NCBI GenBank assembly: GCA_016710075.1 | Contig: JADJLO010000006.1 | Span: 174,501 to 238,500 of the forward strand | Reading direction: 5' to 3' | Length of the DNA: 64,000 bases | Source: Acidobacteriota bacterium | GTDB lineage: Bacteria; Acidobacteriota; Blastocatellia; RBC074 | Part shown: piece after piece, positions 36,355 through 45,354 of the stretch | Layout: every line of letters starts with the position of its first letter | How positions within the stretch are numbered: position 1 is the stretch's first letter | Made by a program: the position numbers and the translations under genes | The notes under the pieces: generated by a model | Told to the model about the DNA's origin: nothing | Seen by the model: the letters and a program-made list of their open reading frames with translations, nothing else | The model's database searches: none

Positions 36355-36879
36355 TCATGCCTTTTCTGAACGAACGACCTCGACCGAGCATTCAGCCCGA
36401 GTCGCGACCGCTGCCGAGATGCTGCCCAGCAGGAGTCGATCGATCGCACTCATGCCTGCGGCTCCGACGAAGATGCAGTCCGCGCCCCATTTTTCGGCTT
36501 CATCAAGCAAAACACTCTTGGGATCCCCCTCCAGGATCATGGCACGGACTTTGAGTCCTGTGGTTCGTAATTCCTTCTCCAGCTTACCGGCGGCTGCTTC
36601 CACCCTGGCCCGTTCTTCGACAAACCACTGCGAGACGGGCATTACCATGAGACTGCTCGTTGCCGCAGAGATGGAAGGCACGGCGCTAAGCAACAGGACC
36701 TCTGTTTGGGCAGGCCATGGACGTTGTGCGACAACTTTCACGGCGGCTTCTGCGCCGGTCGAGCCATCAACCCCGACAATGATTTTGACAGGCGCATCGG
36801 CGGGCATTTCGCGACCGCGCGCGACACGAACAGAGCAGGGCGCATGATGAAGAATCTTCTGCGAGATGCTGCCCAGCAC
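36355..36879 (-). CDS. Universal stress protein, second domain (frameshifted fragment)
   Basis: Contains the end of Usp domain 1 (LGSISQKILHHAPCSVRVAR) and all of Usp domain 2 (KIIVGVDGSTGAEAAVKVVA; GADCIFVGAAGMSAIDRLLLGSISAAVATRAECSVEVVR). The nucleotide-loop G-x2-G-x9-G(S) pattern is intact in domain 1 and partial in domain 2. The reading frame between this and 36767-37258 is restored by removing one base from the C6 run 36974-36979. Confidence 0.8.
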   Translation of the reverse strand: MLGSISQKILHHAPCSVRVARGREMPADAPVKIIVGVDGSTGAEAAVKVVAQRPWPAQTEVLLLSAVPSISAATSSLMVMPVSQWFVEERARVEAAAGKLEKELRTTGLKVRAMILEGDPKSVLLDEAEKWGADCIFVGAAGMSAIDRLLLGSISAAVATRAECSVEVVRSEKA

Positions 36880-37258
36880 CAGCTTTACAATTCCCGTCCG
36901 CCCGTGAGAACCGACTACAATCAGGTCCGGCTTCCACTGCTCCGCACCGGCAAGGATGATCGATGCCGGGGAACCCCCCGTATGATTCTGCCAGAACCTT
37001 CCAAGCCGGGAAGAGCGCCTGCAGCTTCTTTCCAGCCGTGACCGCCAGCTCTTTCACCTCGTCAGATACAGGGTAGCTCGATTCGTAGCTCGTTCTCATC
37101 ATCCAGTAACTGGTTGGCATCGGCAGCCACTGCTCATCCACCGCAAGCACGTAGGCCTCAACTTCTGACGGCAATCCGGCGCGCTGCAAATCCACCAGCG
37201 CGGCATCGGCACATTCCGAGCCGTCGTATCCAATCAGAATCTTCATCTTGTTAGTCAT
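36767..37258 (-). CDS. Universal stress protein, N-terminal fragment
   Basis: MTNKMKILIGYDGSECADAA opens a UspA domain. The frame is correct to about LAESYGG, and the neighbouring frame continues SPASIILAGAEQWKPDLIVV GSHGRTG. The joined protein has about 300 residues and two Usp domains in tandem, a common ATP-binding stress-response form. Confidence 0.8.
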   Translation of the reverse strand: MTNKMKILIGYDGSECADAALVDLQRAGLPSEVEAYVLAVDEQWLPMPTSYWMMRTSYESSYPVSDEVKELAVTAGKKLQALFPAWKVLAESYGGFPGIDHPCRCGAVEAGPDCSRFSRADGNCKAGAGQHLAEDSSSCALLCSCRARSRNARRCACQNHCRG

Positions 37259-37445
37259 GACAATCTCCTTAAACTGCTTTCAAACCGCTGTGTACTTTTC
37301 CCCACTCATGGAATTACGACTCAATCCCCGTGCCAGAGGATCTGGATTTCTTCAAAGTCGTTAAATATTGCAGGGAATCTGCTTGCAGGCGGGGCATTAC
37401 CCCGCTGAGTGGGGCAAAATCCACAACTTGACCATCATGAACTGA

Positions 37446-38219
37446 TCATCTTCCCATCCAGCCGCCGTCGACTACGAGAATGTGGCCATGAAGGTAATCG
37501 CTTGCCGAAGAGGAGAGGAAAACCACGGCTCCGGCCAGATCCTCCGGTTCGCCCCAGCGGCCAGCGGGAATGCGCTCGAGAATCTGACGGTTGCGTGCCT
37601 GATCCGATTGCAGGGCTGAAGTGAGGTCGGTTTGCATATACCCGGGGGCGATGGCGTTGACGTTGATGCCGTGCTGCGCCCATTCGTTTGCAAGCGCTTT
37701 GGTCAACTGGGCCACCCCGCCTTTCGATGCAGAATAGGACGCGACATTGAGTCCGCCCTGAAACGACAGCAGCGAAGCTATGTTGACAATTTTGCCGCCG
37801 CGCGTGCCGTCTTTGCGTTCGAGCATGTAGTTTCCTGCTAGCTGCGAAAGCCGAAAAACACTCGACAGATTCACCGCGATCACCGCATCCCAGTCATCTT
37901 CGCAAGTATCGACGGCCGAAGCCCGGCGAATTGTTCCGGCGTTGTTGATCAGAATATCAATGCGCCCGAACTCTTCGAGAATCTGTGAAATCAGTCGCTG
38001 AGGAGTCTCTTTTTCAGCGAGACTGCCGCGCAAGGACAGTGCACGCCGCCCTGCCCGCCGGATCAATTCGCAGGTCTCCGATGGATCGTGGGTATTGCCG
38101 TGCGCAGCAACGTGCGCGCCGGCTTCAGCAAGTGCAATTGCCATTGCGGCTCCCAGCCCCGCGGAGGCTCCCGTCACAAGCGCTACTTTGTCATCGAGTC
38201 TGAATTTGTCGAGGATCAT
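37446..38219 (-). CDS. kduD: 2-dehydro-3-deoxy-D-gluconate 5-dehydrogenase (KduD-like SDR)
   Basis: 257-residue classical short-chain dehydrogenase: TGASAGLGAA cofactor motif, NNAG, catalytic Ser/Tyr/Lys with YSASKGG, and the KduD-typical NAIAPGYMQTDLTSAL and RIPAGRWGEPEDLAGAVVFL. KduD interconverts 2,5-diketo-3-deoxygluconate and 2-keto-3-deoxygluconate in uronate breakdown. Next to the MmsA gene on the same strand; consistent with the UxaA-family dehydratase elsewhere in the window. Specificity is inferred. Confidence 0.8.
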   Translation of the reverse strand: MILDKFRLDDKVALVTGASAGLGAAMAIALAEAGAHVAAHGNTHDPSETCELIRRAGRRALSLRGSLAEKETPQRLISQILEEFGRIDILINNAGTIRRASAVDTCEDDWDAVIAVNLSSVFRLSQLAGNYMLERKDGTRGGKIVNIASLLSFQGGLNVASYSASKGGVAQLTKALANEWAQHGINVNAIAPGYMQTDLTSALQSDQARNRQILERIPAGRWGEPEDLAGAVVFLSSSASDYLHGHILVVDGGWMGR

Positions 38220-38331
38220 GAAAACAGGATGGCGAAACAGACGAAAATTCGTTAAACCTTGTATGGTCGAGTGTCACCATTAAACGTGATATTGAAATTA
38301 ACGGCAAGCAAGCATCACCCCGGCCCCCGGC

Positions 38332-39813
38332 TTACCAGCCGAGGACGCGCTTGCCCGGATCGTTCCACCTGCTCAAAACCACTTTATTCCTGGTATAGAA
38401 TTGAAATCCTTCGGAGCCCTGGATATGAAGATCTCCGAAGAACGACTGGTTCCAGCCGGTGAAGGGAAAGACGGCCATTGGAGCGGGGACGCCGACATTG
38501 ATTCCGACCATGCCGCAATTGATGTTACGGGCGAATGTCCGCGCGGCGCCGCCGTCACGGGTGAAGATCACGGCGCCATTGCCGTAGGCAGACTGGTTGG
38601 CGCGTTCGATGGCTTCGCTCAAATCCTCCATTCTGAGGACTGAAAGCACGGGTCCGAAGATTTCTTCCCTTGCAATCTGCATATCAGCCGAGACGTGATC
38701 AAAGATGGTCGGGCCGACGAAAAATCCATTGCTCGGCTCGGTGAGATTGACTGCGCGACCGTCAATCGCGAGTTGCGCGCCTTCTTTCAAGCCGATGCCG
38801 ATGTATGAGTTTATCCGGTCACGCGCGGCAGAATCGATGACGGGTCCCATATCGACGGCGGTGCTGGTATCGGTAGGTCCGATGTTCATCCGGCCGGCGG
38901 CTTCGCTCAAACGCTCGATCAGCGGGCCGGCGGCACGGCCCACTGGAAGGGCCACGCTGCCGGCCATGCAGCGCTGCCCCGAGCAGCCGAAAGCGGCTCC
39001 GATGATCTGGCTTGTCGCGGCGTCAAGATCGGCATCGGGCATGACAAGCATGAAATTCTTCGCTCCACCGGCAGCCTGCACTCGCTTGCCGTTGGTCGTG
39101 CCGGTTTCGTAAATGTACTTTGCAACTTTGGTCGAGCCGACGAAGCTGATGGCTGCAATGCCTGGATGTGTGAGCAGCGCATCCACTGTTTCGGCTCCAC
39201 CGTGGACGACGTTGAAAACGCCTGGGGGCAATCCGGCTTCAGTCAATAACTCCGCCATTCTCAGCGGAGTGAGCGGCACTTTTGGCGATGGTTTGAGAAT
39301 GAATGTGTTGCCGCAAACAATGGCGATTGGGAACATCCAGAGCGGTACCATGGCTGGAAAATTGAATGGAGTGATGCCCACACAAACACCCACGGGATGA
39401 CGCTGGACCTGCCCGTCGATGCCTCGCGATACGTTCTCGATGGTTTGTCCCATCAATATTGAAGGCGCGCCGCCGGCCAGCTCGACCATTTCGATCCCGC
39501 GCCGTACATCGCCCCTGGCTTCTTCGGCTGTCTTTCCGTGTTCGCGTGTGATGAGCTGAGAGATCTCGTCAAAATTCTTCTCAAGCAGAGATGCAAAGCG
39601 GAACATGATCCGTGCTCGCTCGATGACTGGCGTATCAGACCAGGCCGGAAGTGCTTTTTGCGCGGCTTCAACGGCGAGATTCACTGCATGCGAATCGCTT
39701 TCAGGCGTCTGCGCAATGATCAGTCCGCGTGACGGATTGTAGACAGGCGTGAATTGAGATGTTTTGACAGAAACCAGTTCTCCGCCGACGTAATTGTGAC
39801 AAGTTATACTCAT
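38332..39813 (-). CDS. mmsA: Methylmalonate-semialdehyde dehydrogenase (CoA-acylating)
   Basis: 493 residues, full length. MmsA-specific features: GITPFNFPAMVPLWMFPIAI, FVGSTKVAKYIYETG, and the active-site region GCSGQRCMAGSVA with catalytic Cys in RCM. It converts methylmalonate or malonate semialdehyde to propionyl- or acetyl-CoA in valine, beta-alanine and inositol breakdown. Downstream of a class-III aminotransferase gene that could make malonate semialdehyde from beta-alanine. Confidence 0.92.
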   Translation of the reverse strand: MSITCHNYVGGELVSVKTSQFTPVYNPSRGLIIAQTPESDSHAVNLAVEAAQKALPAWSDTPVIERARIMFRFASLLEKNFDEISQLITREHGKTAEEARGDVRRGIEMVELAGGAPSILMGQTIENVSRGIDGQVQRHPVGVCVGITPFNFPAMVPLWMFPIAIVCGNTFILKPSPKVPLTPLRMAELLTEAGLPPGVFNVVHGGAETVDALLTHPGIAAISFVGSTKVAKYIYETGTTNGKRVQAAGGAKNFMLVMPDADLDAATSQIIGAAFGCSGQRCMAGSVALPVGRAAGPLIERLSEAAGRMNIGPTDTSTAVDMGPVIDSAARDRINSYIGIGLKEGAQLAIDGRAVNLTEPSNGFFVGPTIFDHVSADMQIAREEIFGPVLSVLRMEDLSEAIERANQSAYGNGAVIFTRDGGAARTFARNINCGMVGINVGVPAPMAVFPFTGWNQSFFGDLHIQGSEGFQFYTRNKVVLSRWNDPGKRVLGW

Positions 39814-40096
39814 AAATTCCTTTCAGGCGTTTAACGTCAGGCAGGGTTTATCTTGCTGCCATAGATATTCACCGTACATATTTTTGCTCCCTCGAAATCC
39901 TCTTTTTCATGACATCTGTAATCGAGCAGGAGGTACTGAAGGCATATTTCAGCGAAAGCGGGGAGACCCGGATAGCGTGCTTTCTTGAACCTCTTTGAGA
40001 GCGTCATATGCCTCAACATAATGCGACTGCCCTGACCCCGTATGTAGTTGTTAGCCTGTTTCGTTTATTTCGTCTGTTTCGTCATCTCTTTTCTTT
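39814..40096. other. Intergenic region with one arm of the TTTCGTCTG repeat
   Basis: About 280 bp. CTGTTTCGTTTATTTCGTCT at 40057-40076 is a single repeat arm. A 29-codon frame starting MTSVIEQEVLKAYF (39909) looks gene-like but ends early and lacks context; I do not call it. Confidence 0.4.
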
Positions 40097-41389
40097 CTAT
40101 TTTTCCAATGCCTTTTCCAGGGCAGTCACGAGTTCATCGATATGATCTTTCGTCGCGATCAGAGGTGGCCCCAGCCGGACCACATTGCCGAATAATCCGC
40201 CCTTTCCGATGAGCACGCCATGTTTTCTGGTCTCTTCAAAGATCTTCAACACCGCCTGCGGGTTCGGCTCCTTTGTCTTGCGATCCTTGACGAACTCGAT
40301 TCCCTGCATCAATCCCATTCCGCGCACATCGCCGATCACATCAAAACGCTCCTGCAGGCCCATCAGCCTCTCGCGCAGGTAATCGCCGACGACCTTTGCA
40401 TTGTGCGCCAGGTTTTCGCGCTCGATCACTTCGATGGTAGCCATGGCTGCCCGCATCGTCACGGGATTCCCACCGAAGGTCGAGAAGGTCAGAGTCGGCA
40501 CGGCGGCGGCGACCTCTTTGGTGGCTATTGTGGCCCCTATCGGTGACCCGTTCGCCATACCCTTGGCGAATGTCATGATCTCAGGCTCTACTCCCCAGTG
40601 CTCGATGCCAAACATTTTGTCTCCGGTCCGGCCCCATCCCGTCTGAACTTCGTCGCAGATGAAGACTCCGCCGAACTGACGGACGATGGCTACCGCCTCC
40701 TTGAAGTACTCTTTTGGCGGGGTGATGAAGCCACCGACTCCCATGATCGGTTCCGCCATAAATCCGGCAATCTTCCCCGTTGTCGAGGTCTCGATCAGTT
40801 CTTTCAAATCTTTGGCGCAGGCCAGATCGCATTCCGGGTATGTCAACTTGAGCGGGCAGCGGTAACAGTAGGGCGCCACAGCCTGCACATAGCCCGGCAC
40901 CTGCGAGGGCAGCAGCCTCCACGTCGAGTGGCCCGTTGCCGACTGAGCCGCCGCCGATCGGCCGCTGTAGCTGTGACGCAGGGTGATGATCTCCTGCCGC
41001 CCGGTGTAGAGCTTCGCAGTCATGGTGGCAGTCTCGTCCGCCTCGGTGCCGCTGTTGGTGAAAAACGATTTTTCGAGCTTGCCGGGTGTGATCTCGGCCA
41101 GCTTCTCCGCCAATACCGATTGCGGGCGGTTGGCGTATAGCGTCGAGGCGTGGTTGAGCTTCCCCACCTGATCGATGATCGCTTCAGTCACATGCGGATG
41201 CACATGGCCCACGCTTGTAGTCAACACTCCGCCAAAGCAGTCCAGATACTTGTTCCCGCTTTCATCCCAGACATACATCCCCTCGCCATGGTCGAGCGCT
41301 ATCGGATCCTGGTAATACATGGCCACGGACGGAAACAGATAGTCCTTGTGTTTTTTGACCGTGTCGGATCGATTTTCACCGTTGCTCAT
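40097..41389 (-). CDS. Class-III aminotransferase (alanine-glyoxylate/beta-alanine type)
   Basis: 430 residues from ATG 41389, 10 nt after AGGAGG. PLP fold type I: FFTNSGTEADE, ICDEVQTGWGRTG with the PLP-binding Asp, and TFAKGMANGSPIG with the catalytic Lys. Closest in style to AGXT2 or beta-alanine:pyruvate aminotransferases. A CYRCPLKLTYPECDLAC insert near residue 170 is characteristic of one AGXT2-like branch. Between the mmsA and tnaA genes on the same strand, so amino-acid catabolism is likely. An extension to 41479 is possible but lacks a ribosome-binding site. Confidence 0.87.
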   Translation of the reverse strand: MSNGENRSDTVKKHKDYLFPSVAMYYQDPIALDHGEGMYVWDESGNKYLDCFGGVLTTSVGHVHPHVTEAIIDQVGKLNHASTLYANRPQSVLAEKLAEITPGKLEKSFFTNSGTEADETATMTAKLYTGRQEIITLRHSYSGRSAAAQSATGHSTWRLLPSQVPGYVQAVAPYCYRCPLKLTYPECDLACAKDLKELIETSTTGKIAGFMAEPIMGVGGFITPPKEYFKEAVAIVRQFGGVFICDEVQTGWGRTGDKMFGIEHWGVEPEIMTFAKGMANGSPIGATIATKEVAAAVPTLTFSTFGGNPVTMRAAMATIEVIERENLAHNAKVVGDYLRERLMGLQERFDVIGDVRGMGLMQGIEFVKDRKTKEPNPQAVLKIFEETRKHGVLIGKGGLFGNVVRLGPPLIATKDHIDELVTALEKALEK

Positions 41390-41506
41390 AGATATGAGGC
41401 CTCCTTGAATCTTGAAGTCGACAGACCCTGATTTGAATTGGGGCCAATTATTGCACCGAACAATTTTTAATAAAGACAATTATCTGCGTCTATTACGCTT
41501 CTCCTC

Positions 41507-42883
41507 TCACTTCATCGGAGCAAAGCGTGCGGTGAAATGGCGCAGGAACGGAGCCTGTTTCTCGATTCGATAGCCGCGCAGCGACTCCCGCCGCTTCGCC
41601 ACCTGCAAAATCGCCTCGATCACATAATCGATATGGCTTTGCGTGTAGACGCGATGTGGAATCGCCAGCCGCACCAGTTCCATTGCCGCCGGCTTCTCGA
41701 CGCCCGTCTCCGGATCCGTATGCGCATACATCACTGAACCGATTTCGCATGAACGAATCCCGGCCTCGCGATACAACTCGATCGCCAGCGCCTGGCCCGG
41801 AAACTGCAGCGCGGGGATGTGCGGCAGCATTGCCGCCGCATCGATGTAAATTGCGTGCCCTCCCGGCGGCTCAATAATCGGCACTCCCTGATCGGCAATG
41901 TGCCGGCCCAGATAATTGATCGAGGTGAAACGATAATTGAGATAATCCTCGTGCAGAACTTCCTGCAACCCCACGGCAATCGCTTCCAGATCCCGGCCCG
42001 CCAGTCCACCATACGTCGGAAACCCCTCGGTCAGAATCAGCAGATCTTTTTCCTGCTGCGCCAGCAGATCGTTATTGGTGCAGAGGAATCCGCCGATGTT
42101 GACCAGCCCGTCCTTCTTCGCCGACATGGTGCAGCCGTCCGCATACGAGAACATCTCACGGGCAATCTCCTTGACCGACTTGTCGGCGTACCCTTCCTCG
42201 CGCAGCTTGATGAAATAAGCGTTCTCTGCAAAGCGACAGGCATCGAGGTAGAGCGGGATACCGTACTCAGTGCAGATGGCTTTAACTTCACGTATGTTGG
42301 CCATCGAGACCGGCTGGCCGCCGCCGGAATTGTTGGTCACCGTGAGCATGACCAGTGGGATGCGTTCGGGGCCTACGCGCGCGATCAGTTCCCGCAACGC
42401 GTCGGTATCCATGTTGCCCTTGAACGGATGCCATGTTGCCGGCTGATAAAACTCAGGGATAGGCAGATCGACGGCTTCAGCTTTGACATATTCGACGTTG
42501 GCTCGCGTCGTGTCGAAATGGGTGTTGTTTGGAACGACCGAGCCCGGCCGGCACATGACCGAAAAGAGAATGCGCTCCGCGGCGCGCCCCTGATGTGTCG
42601 GCATGACATTGCGAAAGCCGAAGATGTCGCGCACGCTCTCCTCGAAGCGGTAGAAGCTGGGGCTGCCCGCATAGGATTCGTCGCCCTGCATGATGGCTGA
42701 CCACTGCTTCGAACTCATGGCGGCTGTCCCGCTGTCGGTCAGCAAATCTATGATCACATTTTCGGCGTGCAGTAAAAAAAGATTGTAAAAGGCCTGTTTC
42801 AGATACTGTTCGCGCTCTTCGCGGGTGGTCATTTTGATCGGCTCGACTACCTTCACGCGAAAAGGCTCTATGATGGTTTTCAT
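41507..42883 (-). CDS. tnaA: Tryptophanase (beta-eliminating lyase)
   Basis: 458 residues of the tryptophanase/tyrosine phenol-lyase family: PTHQGRAAERI, TNNSGGGQPVS, YLDACRFAEN and the PLP Lys in TMSAKKDGLV. C-terminus HFTARF as in tryptophanases. Where tyrosine phenol-lyase has an ERG with the substrate-binding Arg, this protein has CEIGS, like tryptophanase, so indole, pyruvate and ammonia are the probable products. No tnaC leader or tryptophan permease is seen. Cytosolic. Confidence 0.85.
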   Translation of the reverse strand: MKTIIEPFRVKVVEPIKMTTREEREQYLKQAFYNLFLLHAENVIIDLLTDSGTAAMSSKQWSAIMQGDESYAGSPSFYRFEESVRDIFGFRNVMPTHQGRAAERILFSVMCRPGSVVPNNTHFDTTRANVEYVKAEAVDLPIPEFYQPATWHPFKGNMDTDALRELIARVGPERIPLVMLTVTNNSGGGQPVSMANIREVKAICTEYGIPLYLDACRFAENAYFIKLREEGYADKSVKEIAREMFSYADGCTMSAKKDGLVNIGGFLCTNNDLLAQQEKDLLILTEGFPTYGGLAGRDLEAIAVGLQEVLHEDYLNYRFTSINYLGRHIADQGVPIIEPPGGHAIYIDAAAMLPHIPALQFPGQALAIELYREAGIRSCEIGSVMYAHTDPETGVEKPAAMELVRLAIPHRVYTQSHIDYVIEAILQVAKRRESLRGYRIEKQAPFLRHFTARFAPMK

Positions 42884-42893
42884 ATACGTTCTT

Positions 42894-43075
42894 CCTTAAT
42901 AACAGATGTTACGCAAATAAGTATTTCTATGGATTGTGCCCGTTTACCTGGCAACGCGGTTATGGAGCCTTTACGGTAAGTGAATCAAATGATGCGTTTC
43001 CCAACTCGGCCCCCGCCCCGGGCCTTGTGGACTATTCAAATCAAATGGTGTTACGTGCGTAACATCAGTCATTAA
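42894..43075. mobile_element. MITE-like element with GATGTTACGCA termini (second copy)
   Basis: Left end AACAGATGTTACGCA, right end TGCGTAACATCAGTCATT. The termini match those of 33943-34263 but the interior differs. It fills about half of the 340-bp gap between the tnaA gene and the serine hydrolase gene; the rest (43076-43222) shows no gene, only a TATAAT at 43190-43195 that could serve the hydrolase. Confidence 0.55.
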
Positions 43076-43222
43076 AATCAGATTTCGTCTGGTGAGTGAC
43101 AGATACCGGTTGGGCTTCACGCACTTCTTCACCTAAAATCGGCTTTTACAATTCGGCCTCATGGCCGATGCCTGAAACATCCAACACCCTATAATTCGAG
43201 AACCACTACCTGGAGACAACTA

Positions 43223-44557
43223 ATGAGAAGAAAAATTCTGTTCTTAACATTCTTGACGACGGTGCTGCTGAGCACCATGTCATTTGCTCAATCAACGGTC
43301 AATACACCCGCGCCCAGGCCAGCCGGACAGGCAGCTTCGGTTGGTCGCGCGACCCCTTCAAAAAAAGATAATTCGCCTTTCTCGAAAGATCGGCTCCAGC
43401 GTATCGACCGCGTCATGCAGCAATATGTGGACGAAAACCGGCTGGCCGGCGCAGTAGCATTGGTGCTCAGGGACGGTCGACCGGTCTATGAGCGGGCTTT
43501 CGGATGGAGTGATAAAGAGGCGGGGCTGCGCATGTCCACTGACACTATCTTTCGCATCGCCTCTCAAACGAAGGCAATCACCAGTGCCGCCATACTCTCG
43601 CTTGTCGAGCAGGGCAAGATCGTTTTGACCGATCCTGTGAGCCGATTCATTCCAGAGTTTGCGAAGACGACTGTTGCACAAGGGAAGGATTCTGCGGGCG
43701 CAGTAGTGCCGGCCAAACGCCAGATCACAATCAAGGATCTATTGACCCATACCGCTGGAATTTCATACGGGACTCAACCCAATGTAGCCTCGCTCTACGA
43801 AGCCAAAGGCCTGGGGCCGGCCGCCGGAAATGGCTGGTACACCGCCGACAAGAAGGAGGGGATCTGCCGTACAATGGAACGGCTCGCTTCGCTGCCGTTC
43901 ATCGCTCAGCCTGGTGAATCGTGGGTCTACGGTTATAACACGGACATCCTTGGCTGCGTTGTCGAACGCGCTGCTGGAGTTCCTCTCGATCAATTCATTC
44001 GCACGCAGATCACCGATCCGCTTGGCATGAAAGACACGCAATTCTACCTTCCTATCAGGCAGCGGCAGCGTTTGGCGGCGGTTTACGCAAGCGGAAGCGA
44101 CGGCCTCATCACGCGTGCACCCGAAGGCTCGAAAGGACAGGGCGATTATGTCAACGGCCCTCGCCAAAGTTTCGCAGGTGGAGCCGGCTTGCTCTCCACC
44201 GCGCATGACTACGCCCGTTTTCTGGAGATGATCCGCAATGGCGGTGCTTTGGACGGCGTCCGGATACTCTCGCCGCGAGCCGTAAAGCTCATGACCACCA
44301 ACCAGATCGGCAATCTCGCTCCCGAAGAAGGACTGGGTTTCGGTCTCGGTTTTCAAACCACGGATCGCTTCGGCGCCAGCGGACTCGCCCCTGTCGGAGC
44401 CTTCGGCTGGGGTGGCGCCTATGGAACTGTCTACAGCGTTGACCCCGAAGCCAGATTGGTGATGGTTCTCATGATCCAGCTTATGCCAAATAGAACAGAC
44501 ATTGGCAGAGTTTTCCCGACACTGGTTTATCAGGCTCTCGTCGAACCCGAGAAGTAA
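43223..44557 (+). CDS. Beta-lactamase-like serine hydrolase, exported
   Basis: 444 residues with signal peptide ending SFAQS. Class-C beta-lactamase/DD-peptidase fold: nucleophile Ser 114 in SQTK, Tyr-x-Asn in YGYNTD and GWGGAYG in place of Lys-Thr-Gly. Such proteins act as esterases or peptidases; antibiotic hydrolysis is not implied. Ends at a strong hairpin terminator. Monocistronic. Confidence 0.88.
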   Translation: MRRKILFLTFLTTVLLSTMSFAQSTVNTPAPRPAGQAASVGRATPSKKDNSPFSKDRLQRIDRVMQQYVDENRLAGAVALVLRDGRPVYERAFGWSDKEAGLRMSTDTIFRIASQTKAITSAAILSLVEQGKIVLTDPVSRFIPEFAKTTVAQGKDSAGAVVPAKRQITIKDLLTHTAGISYGTQPNVASLYEAKGLGPAAGNGWYTADKKEGICRTMERLASLPFIAQPGESWVYGYNTDILGCVVERAAGVPLDQFIRTQITDPLGMKDTQFYLPIRQRQRLAAVYASGSDGLITRAPEGSKGQGDYVNGPRQSFAGGAGLLSTAHDYARFLEMIRNGGALDGVRILSPRAVKLMTTNQIGNLAPEEGLGFGLGFQTTDRFGASGLAPVGAFGWGGAYGTVYSVDPEARLVMVLMIQLMPNRTDIGRVFPTLVYQALVEPEK

Positions 44558-44675
44558 ATGACCATGCCGTTCTGCCCAGCCATCTGCTGCAGCCGATATC
44601 AGGCCAACTCTATTCCACCAGAGTACTGAATCGAGTTGTTCGATATCGGATCAGGGCTCCATAGGCACACAAAAT

Positions 44676-44705
44676 AAAACAGGCAATCCGAAGATTGCCT
44701 GTTTT
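44676..44705. terminator. Rho-independent terminator
   Basis: 13-bp perfect stem AAAACAGGCAATC with CGAA loop, flanked by A and T runs, about 120 bp after the serine hydrolase stop and just outside the left attachment repeat. Confidence 0.85.
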
Positions 44706-44707
44706 AT

Positions 44708-44762
44708 TTGATTTCATTGATGGCCAGGGAGGGAGTCGAACCCCCGACACACGCATTTTCAG
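44708..44762 (-). other. attL: tRNA-Phe 3' fragment
   Basis: 44721-44762 equals the 3' part of the tRNA-Phe gene from the anticodon loop on. Its T-stem is GGGGG, which pairs with CTCCC, while its anticodon-side base differs from the intact gene. 44763-44955 inside it shows no gene. Confidence 0.8.
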
Positions 44763-44955
44763 CTTAACTATCAGAAAAACTGACCCGGCCTGATTTTTTC
44801 AACGACTTATGTAGAAAAATTACACCAACCCCGGCCCCCCACTTGATTGTCTCGATCTGAACGTGACTTTTGAATGTAGGATGGAAATCGCACGGATCGC
44901 TCATGCGCGTGGGATGGCGGGTGTGCTGCTGGCTTTTACCCCGCGAAATAAGCAC

Positions 44956-45008
44956 TGTCCACCAAATCAGGTCAACTCCAATCTGGAGTTGACCCGGTTT
45001 GGTGGACA
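44956..45008. repeat. Abutted IS ends with 3-bp spacer
   Basis: 44956-44980 and 44984-45008 are inverted copies of the IS terminus (23 of 25 bases), separated by ATC. The right-hand one is the IS left end. The left-hand one is an extra end pointing the other way, as in an IS3-family circle junction or a solo remnant. Confidence 0.75.
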
Positions 45009-45037
45009 CCTCATCATTTGAAAGGGAGGTACCACAA

Positions 45038-45352
45038 ATGCCTAAATCACGTCCACCATATTCACCTGAATTCCGCCGACAGATGGTCGAACTTGTTCTT
45101 TCAGGTCGAACCCCGGAAGAGCTGGCGCGAGAATTTGAGCCAACAGCCCAGGCCATCCGGAACTGGGTCCAACAAGCTGAACGAGAAGACGGCGTCCGGG
45201 AGGACGGCCTGAAAAACAACGAGCGCGAAGAGCTCAACCGTTTACGGCGAGAGAATCGACAACTGAAGCAGGAACGTGAAATCCTAAAAAAAGCCGCGGC
45301 CTGGTTTGCTCGGGAGACCGGAGTGATCCCGGACGGTTCTACGAATTCATAA
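45038..45352 (+). CDS. IS3-family OrfA
   Basis: 104 residues from ATG 45038, 7 nt after AAAGGGAGGT. Helix-turn-helix of the transposase_8 type (YSPEFRRQMVELVLSGRTPE) and a C-terminal leucine zipper (EELNRLRRENRQLKQEREIL). A run of seven A then G near 45283-45291 lies in the KKAA codons; a -1 slip there leads into the orfB frame, open through RFYEFIKVNQAMYS, giving the OrfAB transposase. Confidence 0.92.
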   Translation: MPKSRPPYSPEFRRQMVELVLSGRTPEELAREFEPTAQAIRNWVQQAEREDGVREDGLKNNEREELNRLRRENRQLKQEREILKKAAAWFARETGVIPDGSTNS

Positions 45353-45354
45353 AA

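Noticed and set aside
39837..40019. Small minus-strand frame and an overlapping 29-codon plus-strand frame
   Set aside because: No ribosome-binding site, homology or context that I can recognise.
43223..44557. Antibiotic resistance beta-lactamase
   Set aside because: The SxxK serine-hydrolase fold is shared with many esterases and peptidases; no resistance context.
44721..44762. Second tRNA-Phe gene
   Set aside because: Only the 3' half is present; it is the attachment-site remnant.
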